From Glycomyces artemisiae (GTDB lineage: Bacteria; Actinomycetota; Actinomycetes; Mycobacteriales; Micromonosporaceae): DNA of 64,000 nt. Both the position numbers and the translations under genes were made by a program. The DNA is taken from positions 87,861 to 151,860 of the forward strand of contig NZ_PVTJ01000013.1 of the NCBI RefSeq assembly GCF_003002955.1, written 5' to 3'. Below the pieces are notes generated by a model. The model saw nothing but the letters and a program-made list of their open reading frames with translations, searched no databases and had not been told where the DNA came from. Below, piece after piece: positions 58,002 to 64,000 of this stretch (its first letter is position 1; each line of letters begins with the position of its first letter).

Positions 58002-59228
58002 ATGGTCTCAAGAAGATCCATGATCGCCCTGACCGCGGCCGGAGGGGCCGTCGCCGCCAGCTCGCCCTGGTGGCGCACCTGGGCCGTCCCCGCAGCCGAC
58101 GCCGCGCCCGCCACCTGCGAACTCGCGCTCGCCAACGACACCGACACGAGCGACGTGCACGCCTACGTCACCGGCCGCGAGTTCGGCACCGACCGCATGA
58201 TGCTCCTGCGCCCCGGCGGCCAGGGCCCCTACTACATCGAGCAGCCCGGGAGCACGAACACGCCGCTCCCGGTCGACTGCGCGATCCCGCTGAACGCGCC
58301 CGGCGCCGCGCCGGTCGTGGTCACCCTGCCGCGCATGTACGGCGCCCGCGTGTACTTCGTGCGCGAGTCCAAACTGGAGTTCTTCGTGAACCCCGGCCCC
58401 GCGCTCGTCGAGCCCGCGTTCCAGAACGCCAACGACGCGAACTTCGGCAAGATCGCCTCGTTCTGCGAGTTCACCTTCAACGACGTGCAGCTGTTCGTGA
58501 ACGTCAGCTACGTCGACCTCGTCACCGCGCTCCCGATCGCCCTGCGCCTCCAAGGCGACGGCGACCACTCGGTGGCCGCGCTCGACCGCGGCGCGGTCGA
58601 GAGCATCGCCGCCGACCTCGAAGCCCAGGCCGCCGCCGACGGCCGGCCGTGGGACACCCTGGTCATGCGCGACGGCGGCGGGAAGATCCTCCGCGTCATG
58701 TCGCCGCAGAACGTCATGGCCCCCTACTTCGGCCAGCCGGACATGCCGTTCAACGGCTACTGGAGCGGCTACGTGAACGAGGTCTGGGAGCACTACCGCG
58801 CCAACGACCTCCGCATCGACCTCCAGGGCGGGCGCGGGGTCCTCACCGGCCGCGTGCAGGGCGACAACCTCGTCTTCAACGACGGCTCCACCTTCACCAA
58901 GCCCGACGACCGCGACATCTTCACCTGCAACCACGGGCCGTTCGCCAACGTGCCCACCGACTCCGACGCGAAGAAGGCCGCCCTCGCGCGCCTCGCCGCC
59001 GCGTTCAACCGCAGCACCGTCCACAACCACCCGGACCAGCCGAACGGCGCCCCGGTCGCGGACTTCTACGCCCACGACATCACCAACCACTACGCGCGCG
59101 CCGTCCACGACAACTCGCCGATCGGCTACGCGTTCCCCTACGACGACGTCACTCCCGACGGCGTCCCCGACCAGTCCGGCGTCGCCTTCGACGGCAACCC
59201 GACCCGCCTCACCCTGACCGTCACCTGA
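58002..59228 (+). CDS. Secreted GH64 beta-1,3-glucanase
   Basis: 408 residues. A twin-arginine signal (SRRSMIALTAAGGAVAASS) is followed by a GH64 domain across the rest of the protein: CELALANDTDTSDVHAYVTGREFGTDRMMLLRPGG, YYIEQPGSTNTPLPVDC, LPRMYGARVYFVRESKLEFFVNPGPALVEPAF, FCEFTFNDVQLFVNVSYVDLVTALPIALRL, and near the end YAHDITNHYARAVHDNSPIGYAFPYDDV. It lacks any fused CBM. GH64 enzymes release laminaripentaose from fungal and algal beta-1,3-glucan. GGAGG lies before the ATG. Divergent from the sugar importer and followed by a large hairpin. Confidence 0.9.
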   Translation: MVSRRSMIALTAAGGAVAASSPWWRTWAVPAADAAPATCELALANDTDTSDVHAYVTGREFGTDRMMLLRPGGQGPYYIEQPGSTNTPLPVDCAIPLNAPGAAPVVVTLPRMYGARVYFVRESKLEFFVNPGPALVEPAFQNANDANFGKIASFCEFTFNDVQLFVNVSYVDLVTALPIALRLQGDGDHSVAALDRGAVESIAADLEAQAAADGRPWDTLVMRDGGGKILRVMSPQNVMAPYFGQPDMPFNGYWSGYVNEVWEHYRANDLRIDLQGGRGVLTGRVQGDNLVFNDGSTFTKPDDRDIFTCNHGPFANVPTDSDAKKAALARLAAAFNRSTVHNHPDQPNGAPVADFYAHDITNHYARAVHDNSPIGYAFPYDDVTPDGVPDQSGVAFDGNPTRLTLTVT

Positions 59229-59233
59229 CGGCC

Positions 59234-59307
59234 CCGCGGCCGGGGCGACCGAATCGCCGCGCGCGAACAGAGAGCGCTCTCTCGTGCGCGAGTCGCCCCG
59301 GCCGCGG
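59234..59307. terminator. Large nested bidirectional terminator
   Basis: Perfect 16-bp stem CCGCGGCCGGGGCGAC (59234-59249) with its complement at 59292-59307, enclosing a second hairpin that includes the perfect 14-bp palindrome AGAGAGCGCTCTCT (59269-59282). Lies between convergent genes ending at 59228 and 59310. Confidence 0.75.
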
Positions 59308-59309
59308 CC

Positions 59310-59963
59310 TCACCGCCCCTTCGGCGTCAGCAGCCCCCGCTCGTACGCGGCCGCCACCGCCGCCGCCCGGTCGTTGACCTCCAGCTTCGCGTACACGTGC
59401 ACCAGATGCGTCTTCACCGTCGCCTCGCTGATGAACAGCGCCCGCGCCGCCTCCCTGTTGCTGCGGCCCTTCGCGATCAGCGCCAGCACCTCCAGCTCCC
59501 GCTCGCTCAGCGGCCCCGCCGCCGCCGGCTCCGGCCGCCGCACCCGCGCCATGAGCACCGACGCCACCGACGGCGCCAGCACCGTCCCGCCCTCGTGCGC
59601 CGCCCGGATCGCCCGCCGCAGCTCCTCCGGCGACGCGTCCTTGAGCAGGTACCCGGCCGCGCCCGCCTCGACCGCGGGCAGCACGTCCGAGTCCGTGTCG
59701 TACGTCGTCAGCACCAGCACCCGCGCCGCCGACCCCCGCGCGGCCAGCTCCCGGATCGCCGCCACCCCGTCGGTGCCCGGCATCCGCAGGTCCATGAGCA
59801 CCACGTCCGGCTCCAGCGCGAGCGCCCGGTCCACCGCCTCGCGCCCGTCGGCCGCCTCGCCCACCACCTCGATGTCCCCGCCCCGCGCGAACATGCCGCG
59901 CAGCCCGTCGCGCACCACCGGATGGTCGTCGGCGATGAGCACGCGGATCGGCTCAGCCCCCAT
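59310..59963 (-). CDS. NarL/LuxR-type response regulator
   Basis: 217 residues. Receiver domain: ADDHPVVRDGLRGMF, phospho-acceptor in VVLMDLRMPGTDG (D58), LVLTTYDTDSDVL and YLLKDASPEELRRAI (Lys). The LuxR helix-turn-helix is LSERELEVLALIAKGRSNREAARALFISEATVKTHLVHVYAKL. Its start overlaps the sensor kinase gene by 11 bases. The partner of that kinase; probably controls the ABC-2 exporter upstream in the same operon. Confidence 0.92.
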   Translation of the reverse strand: MGAEPIRVLIADDHPVVRDGLRGMFARGGDIEVVGEAADGREAVDRALALEPDVVLMDLRMPGTDGVAAIRELAARGSAARVLVLTTYDTDSDVLPAVEAGAAGYLLKDASPEELRRAIRAAHEGGTVLAPSVASVLMARVRRPEPAAAGPLSERELEVLALIAKGRSNREAARALFISEATVKTHLVHVYAKLEVNDRAAAVAAAYERGLLTPKGR

Positions 59964-61206
59964 CGGGCACCGCCGCGAGCGCCGGGACGATCGCCGAGAC
60001 CACCGTGCCCCGGCCCGGCTCCGACTCGACCGACAGGCTCCCCGCGATCCGGCCCACCCGCTGGCGCATCGCCGGGAGCCCGTACCCGCCCTTCGCCCCC
60101 GCCGCGGTCCGCCCGGGCGCGAACCCGGACCCGTCGTCGCGCACGTCCAGTGCCAACTCGTCCTCCATATAGGAAAGCGTGATGCCGACGCGGCCCGCGC
60201 CGGCGTGCTTGGCGGCGTTGGTGAGCGCCTCCTGCGCGACCCGCAGCAGCGTCACCTCCACCTCCGGGTGCATCGGCCTCGCGTCCCCTGTGGTCACCAC
60301 TTCCACCGGGACCCCTTGGGCCGCCGACCATTTCGCGGCGACCTCCGCGAGCGCCTCCGGCAGCTGCGCCTCCTCCAGCGTCGCCGGGCCGATCGCCCGC
60401 ACGGTGCGCCGGGCCTCCGCGAGGCTCTCGCGGGCCAGCTCCACGGCGCTGTCGAGGTGGCGGCGCCGCTGCGCCTCGTCCGCCGCCGCGTCCACCGCCC
60501 GGAGCTGCGCGATGATCCCCGCGAGGCCCTGCGCGACGGTGTCGTGGATCTCGCGGGCCATGCGCTGGCGCTCGTCGAGGACGCCCGCCTCGCGCGCCTG
60601 CGTCATGAGCTGCATGTGCAGGCCCGCGTTCTCCTCCATGGCCGCCTCGCGCGCCGCGAACGCCTCCTCGCGCTGGGCGCGGAGGCGCTCCATCCGGTCG
60701 TTCATGACGAATCCCAGGCTGATCGCGACGGTCTGGATGCACACGATCACCGCATACACCGCGATGCCCTCGGCGCTCGGCTCGTCGGTCACCGTCGAGT
60801 TCACCACCAGCGACGTCGCGCCGATCCCGACCACCACCATCCACAACGGACGAAGCAGCCCGGCGTGGAAGAACCCGGTGATCACGAAGACGAAGAACAG
60901 CATGTCGAAGCGCATCAGCGTGAACCCGAGGACGGTGAGCCCCGCGAAGTACACCGTCATGCGCGCCAACGGGACCTGCGGCTCCGCCGACATGCGGGTG
61001 AACCCGAAGTACACCCAGAGCGCGGCCGCGGCCGACAGGACCGCGGTGGCGGTCCGGTCGGCCGGGGGCATCTCGGTGATGAGCGAGCTGAGGCAGACGC
61101 TGATCGCGAGCGTCAGGTACGGGACCACGTCCATGAACCGGCCGTAGAACCCGAAGATCCGCGACTGGCGCGACTTGACCTCGGCCTCCGCCTGCTCGGC
61201 TCCCAT
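59953..61206 (-). CDS. Two-component sensor histidine kinase (HisKA_3 type)
   Basis: 417 residues from the ATG at 61206, with GGGAG 8 bases upstream (a GTG at 61221 lies in frame before it). Five to six membrane helices in the first 170 residues form the sensor, with no large external domain, as in DesK/LiaS-like kinases. The dimerisation helix carries RMAREIHDTVAQGLAGI (H221), the N box is VAQEALTNAAKHAG, and the G box is VRDDGSGFAPG with GYGLPAMRQRVG. Overlaps the regulator gene. Likely senses membrane or antibiotic stress, by analogy. Confidence 0.9.
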   Translation of the reverse strand: MGAEQAEAEVKSRQSRIFGFYGRFMDVVPYLTLAISVCLSSLITEMPPADRTATAVLSAAAALWVYFGFTRMSAEPQVPLARMTVYFAGLTVLGFTLMRFDMLFFVFVITGFFHAGLLRPLWMVVVGIGATSLVVNSTVTDEPSAEGIAVYAVIVCIQTVAISLGFVMNDRMERLRAQREEAFAAREAAMEENAGLHMQLMTQAREAGVLDERQRMAREIHDTVAQGLAGIIAQLRAVDAAADEAQRRRHLDSAVELARESLAEARRTVRAIGPATLEEAQLPEALAEVAAKWSAAQGVPVEVVTTGDARPMHPEVEVTLLRVAQEALTNAAKHAGAGRVGITLSYMEDELALDVRDDGSGFAPGRTAAGAKGGYGLPAMRQRVGRIAGSLSVESEPGRGTVVSAIVPALAAVPDGG

Positions 61207-61211
61207 GCTCG

Positions 61212-61946
61212 TCACTCCCACTTGAAGATCCGCGCCGACGCCGCGCCCGCGGCCACGGCGATCGCCGCCATCGCCAGGAGCTGCACCGGGTCGGGGCTCT
61301 CGCCGTTCCAGCTGTCGAGCAGGGTCTGCACGCCCGGCGGCACGTAGTCGCCGACCCGGGCCACCGCGTCGGGGAGCATGAACCGGGGGAGGTACACGCC
61401 GCCGAAGAACATGACCGACATGAACAGGACCGTCGAGATCCCGGAGGCGGCCCGCGCGGTGCCCGCGACGGCCGCCACGAGCATACCGATCGCGAAGACC
61501 GCGGTGATCCCGAGGACGAACGCGAGCGCGAACCCCAGCGGGTTCTGCGGCAGCGGCACGCCGTAGGCGAGGCGGCCCGCCACGACCACGAGCAGCGCCG
61601 AGGCCAGGGCCGCCGCGACGTTCACGATCAACTGCGCGACAAGGAGCTTCGCCGGGTGCGCCGGCGTGGTCCGCATGCGGCGCAGGACGCCGCGCTCGCG
61701 GTACCCCGCCATGACCGCGGGCAGGGTGGTGAGGCCGATGACGGCCACGGACATGACGATCACCGAGGGCGCGAAGTAGTCCACGAACCGGACCCCGCCC
61801 ATGTCGGCGGACGGCTCGCGCAGGATCGGGACCGCGCCGAGCCCGACGAGGATGACCGTCGGCAGGAGCAGGCCGATGACGAGCGAGGTGGGGTCGCGCA
61901 CGAACAGGCGGGCCTCGGCGGCGGTGAGTTTCAGCAGTGACGACAT
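61212..61946 (-). CDS. ABC-2 type transporter permease
   Basis: 244 residues, six membrane helices. N-terminal LTAAEARLFVRDPTSLVIGLLLPTVILVGLGAVP and the block LPAVMAGYRERGVLRRMRTTPAHPAKLLVAQL are the ABC-2 signature; VLFMSVMFFGGVYLPRFMLPDAV and PPGVQTLLDSWNG are also conserved. Works with the ATPase encoded 60 bp upstream. GAGGAG precedes the ATG, and the stop is 5 bp from the kinase start. A drug or antibiotic exporter controlled by its own two-component system is likely. Confidence 0.88.
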   Translation of the reverse strand: MSSLLKLTAAEARLFVRDPTSLVIGLLLPTVILVGLGAVPILREPSADMGGVRFVDYFAPSVIVMSVAVIGLTTLPAVMAGYRERGVLRRMRTTPAHPAKLLVAQLIVNVAAALASALLVVVAGRLAYGVPLPQNPLGFALAFVLGITAVFAIGMLVAAVAGTARAASGISTVLFMSVMFFGGVYLPRFMLPDAVARVGDYVPPGVQTLLDSWNGESPDPVQLLAMAAIAVAAGAASARIFKWE

Positions 61947-62006
61947 GAGGGCTCTCCTCTTCCGTTGCGGGAATTCAGGTTCGGATTCAGATTCCGGTTC
62001 CGGGGC

Positions 62007-62915
62007 TCAGGACTCGACTGGCTTGCCGGTGAGGGCGACGAACGCGTCGTCCAGGCTGACCTGCTCCACGCGCAGGTCCGCGGCGACGATGTGGCTGCGC
62101 GCCAGGACCGACGCGACGGCCTGGAGCAGGTTCCCGGACCCGGCCACGACCACCTGGGAGCCGTTCCGCTCGACCGCGGCGACCTCCGGGAGGTCCAGCA
62201 GGAGCGCGTCGGGGAAGTCCGCGGAGGGCCGGAACCGCACGCGCTGCTCGGCGCTGACGCGCGCGGTGAGTCCGGCGGGCGTGTCGACGGCGACCACTTT
62301 CCCGGCGTCGATCACGGCGAGGCGGTCGCACAGCCGCTCGGCCTCGTCCATGAAATGCGTGACCAGCACGATCGTGACGCCCGAGTCGCGCACCTGCTCG
62401 ATGAGGTCCCACGTGTCGCGCCGCGCCTGCGGGTCGAGGCCCGTGGTCAGCTCGTCGAGGACCGCCACGCGCGGGTTCCCGATGAGCGCCAGCGCGATCG
62501 ACAGCCGCTGCTGCTGCCCGCCCGAGAGCTTCCCGAAGGGGGTCTTGCGCTTCGCGCCCAGGCCGAGCGATTCGATGAGCCGCCCGGGGTCGGCGGGGGA
62601 GCGGTAGAACGAGCGGTACAGGTCGAGCGCCTCGCCGACGCGCATCCGGTCGGGCAGGCGGCTCTCCTGGAGCTGGATGCCCAGGACCTGCCTGAGCTCC
62701 TTCACGTCCCGCGCGGGGTCGAGGCCCATGACCGAGACCCGGCCGGCGTCGCGGGTGCGCAGGCCCTCGACGCATTCGACGGTGGTGGTCTTGCCCGCCC
62801 CGTTGGGGCCGAGGATGCCGAAGATCTCCCCTTCGTCCACTGTGAACGAGACGCCGTTGGCGGCGCGCTGCTCGCCGTAGTGCTTCACCAGGTCTTCGAC
62901 TTCGATGATCGCCAT
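62007..62915 (-). CDS. ABC-2 exporter ATP-binding protein
   Basis: 302 residues from the ATG at 62915 (GGGAGG upstream); the earlier in-frame ATG lacks a site. Walker A GPNGAGKTTTVECVEG, Q-loop LGIQLQESRLPDRM, signature FGKLSGGQQQRLSIALALIGNPRVAVLDELTTGLDPQ (here DE is followed by LTTGLDP), and the H-loop VLVTHFMDEAERLC. The C-terminal part (AVDTPAGLTARVSAEQRV onward) is typical of drug-export ABC proteins (DrrA-like). First gene of the exporter operon, preceded by an 18-bp palindromic operator. Confidence 0.9.
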   Translation of the reverse strand: MAIIEVEDLVKHYGEQRAANGVSFTVDEGEIFGILGPNGAGKTTTVECVEGLRTRDAGRVSVMGLDPARDVKELRQVLGIQLQESRLPDRMRVGEALDLYRSFYRSPADPGRLIESLGLGAKRKTPFGKLSGGQQQRLSIALALIGNPRVAVLDELTTGLDPQARRDTWDLIEQVRDSGVTIVLVTHFMDEAERLCDRLAVIDAGKVVAVDTPAGLTARVSAEQRVRFRPSADFPDALLLDLPEVAAVERNGSQVVVAGSGNLLQAVASVLARSHIVAADLRVEQVSLDDAFVALTGKPVES

Positions 62916-63007
62916 GGGTTCCTCCCTGTCCGGTACGGGAACAACCCTCGCAGCAACCGCGCCCGCCGCCATCGCCCACGCGGCGGAGCCACCGGTTGAT
63001 CCGCCGC

Positions 63008-63025
63008 GTCAACCGATCGGTTGAC
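63008..63025. promoter_or_regulatory. Palindromic operator between the exporter operon and the PEP-mutase-like gene
   Basis: Perfect 18-bp palindrome GTCAACCGATCGGTTGAC. A further GGTTGAT (62994-63000) forms an almost perfect second dyad with the first half site. Lies between divergent starts at 62915 and 63093. Confidence 0.8.
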
Positions 63026-63092
63026 GCCTCCCTCCGACGGTCATGTCGTTTTCCGGCCAGACACGAGGCGACACGGCTGCTTTGATTGCCCC

Positions 63093-63908
63093 ATGACGAA
63101 CGACCGGGCCGCGCGCTTCCGCGCCCTCCACACCACCCCGCCCCTGATCCTCCCGAACTGCTGGGACGCCGCCAGCGCCGCGGTCATCGCCTCCGCGGGC
63201 GCCGCCGCCATCGCCACCACCAGCGCCGGAGTCGCCTGGAGCCTCGGCCGCCCCGACGGCGACCGCCTCGACCGCGACGCGGCCATCGCCCTCGTCGAGC
63301 GGGTCGCACGCGCCGTCGACGTCCCGGTCACCGCCGACATCGAATCCGGGTTCGGCGCCACCGCGAAGGACGTCGCCGAGACCCTTGCGGCGGTCGCGGA
63401 GGCGGGCGCGGTCGGCGTCAACATCGAGGACACCGTGGCCGAGACGCCGGGCTCCCTGCGCCCGATCGCCGAACAGGCCGAACGCCTCGCCGCGGCCCGG
63501 GAAGGCGCGGGCCCGGACCTGTTCCTCAACGCCCGCATCGACATCTACCTCGCCGGCATCGGCGACCCCGCCACCCGCTTCGACGCGGTGGTCGAACGCG
63601 CCGCGGCCTACGCGGCGGCGGGAGCGGACGGCATCTTCGTTCCGGGCGTCACGGACCCCGACACGGTCGCTGCGCTCGTACAGGCGATTGACTTGCCGCT
63701 CAACGTGATGGCAGGCCCCGGCGCGCCCGCGCCCTCTGCGCTGGCGGCCCTCGGCGTCGCCCGGATCAGCCTAGGCCCCCGCCTCGCCTCGGCGGCCTAC
63801 GCGGCGGCCCGCCATGCGACGATCGCCCTCCTCGAAGCCGACTCCTACGCCCCTCTCGAAGACGGCACCGACTTCGGGGAAATGCAAGCCCTCCTCGACC
63901 GCGGTTAG
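63093..63908 (+). CDS. Isocitrate lyase/PEP mutase superfamily enzyme
   Basis: 271 residues from the ATG at 63093; the in-frame ATG at 63021 would run through the operator. Typical opening RFRALHTTPPLILPNCWDAASAAVIASAGAAAIATTSAGVAWSLG, then VPVTADIESGFG, VGVNIEDTV, FLNARIDIYLAG and GADGIFVPGV. This subfamily cleaves or mutates C-C or C-P bonds of small acids; the active-site Asp of TADIESG and the Glu of NIEDT are present. The gate-loop motif KKCGH of true isocitrate lyase is absent. Metabolic role unknown. It probably shares control with the exporter through the operator. Confidence 0.85.
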   Translation: MTNDRAARFRALHTTPPLILPNCWDAASAAVIASAGAAAIATTSAGVAWSLGRPDGDRLDRDAAIALVERVARAVDVPVTADIESGFGATAKDVAETLAAVAEAGAVGVNIEDTVAETPGSLRPIAEQAERLAAAREGAGPDLFLNARIDIYLAGIGDPATRFDAVVERAAAYAAAGADGIFVPGVTDPDTVAALVQAIDLPLNVMAGPGAPAPSALAALGVARISLGPRLASAAYAAARHATIALLEADSYAPLEDGTDFGEMQALLDRG

Positions 63909-63915
63909 GTCGTGT

Positions 63916-64000
63916 TTACGAAGTCGGTTTCCAGTCGAGGATGATCGCGACTTGGATGGTGGCCTGGTATCGGACGGCGAGTTTGTCGAACCTTGTCGAG
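63916..64000 (-). mobile_element. 3' end of an insertion-sequence transposase
   Basis: 28 codons visible on the minus strand, ending with TAA at 63918-63916. The peptide STRFDKLAVRYQATIQVAIILDWK is the conserved C-terminus of IS5/IS4-family DDE transposases (R-Y-DKLAxRYxAT). The rest of the element continues beyond the window. The GH-type target is not seen; the left boundary of the element probably lies within a few bases of the stop of the PEP-mutase-like gene at 63908. Confidence 0.75.

Noticed and set aside
59269..59282. AGAGAGCGCTCTCT as a CebR/LacI-type operator
   Set aside because: It lies inside a larger hairpin between convergent genes, with no promoter nearby, so the terminator reading is simpler.
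1..64000. CRISPR array, tRNA or rRNA genes
   Set aside because: No regularly spaced direct repeats and no cloverleaf or rRNA core sequence were seen on either strand. A tRNA scan could still reveal something missed by eye.

Overview
The window is GC-rich, actinobacterial DNA. Codons end almost always in G or C, GTG and TTG starts are frequent, and at least seven genes appear to be leaderless. The content (type VII/ESX secretion, Scr1/DUF397 pairs, many secreted plant-polysaccharide hydrolases, an EACC1/caspase pair) fits a mycelial soil or plant-associated actinomycete. A Glycomyces-like genus is my guess, from gene flavour only. No rRNA, tRNA or CRISPR array was seen.

Layout. 0-0.5 kb: 5' end of a caspase-like protease gene and its EACC1 partner (conflict/signalling). 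0.6-11.9 kb: small enzymes and regulators (SRPBCC, winged-helix HTH_42, OsmC, quinone oxidoreductase, MerR with a classic operator, methyltransferases, an MmyB-type regulator divergent from an SDR, aldo-keto reductase), plus two CBM2 proteins, one membrane-tethered and one secreted Cip1-like. 12-16 kb: a large secreted GH30 enzyme behind a membrane SpoIIE-type phosphatase. 16.2-20.9 kb: HxlR/NAD(P)-binding redox pair, NmrA-like SDR, metallo-beta-lactamase-fold hydrolase, MFS exporter. 20.9-24.2 kb: an accessory island of lower GC in places, with an SCP1.201-type deaminase toxin and an overlapping small gene (probable immunity), two orphan small genes, and an Scr1-type regulator with a DUF397 partner. 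24.3-26.6 kb: ArsR repressor divergent from a P1B-4-type metal ATPase. 27-30 kb: membrane and HAD proteins. 30-32.6 kb: two-gene arabinan degradation operon. 32.8-34.1 kb: another SDR/HxlR pair.

34.2-45.2 kb is a divergent ESX locus. The plus-strand arm has two WXG100-size proteins, a small membrane protein, EccD and EccC. The minus-strand arm has an EspC-like protein, an 830-residue helical protein with a WxG hairpin, and two single-pass proteins with beta-trefoil-like ectodomains. EccB, EccE and mycosin genes are not in or beside it.

45.3-49.5 kb: membrane protein, SDR, metallophosphoesterase, SnoaL-like protein, alpha/beta hydrolase. 49.5-53 kb: a STAND NTPase with TPR repeats divergent from a KilAC-domain protein. 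53.2-57.8 kb: rhamnose-type ABC importer (T-P-Q-S) under a LacI-like operator. 58-59.2 kb: Tat-exported GH64 beta-1,3-glucanase. 59.3-62.9 kb: ABC-2 exporter with its two-component system. 63.1-63.9 kb: PEP mutase/isocitrate lyase-type enzyme. The window ends in the 3' end of an IS transposase.

Three themes run through it: secreted hydrolases for arabinan, galactan and beta-glucan with sugar uptake; small oxidoreductases each paired with a redox-type regulator; and conflict genes (caspase/EACC1, deaminase toxin, Scr1/DUF397, STAND/KilAC) around an ESX machine that could export toxins. Functions come from motif recognition without database searches.
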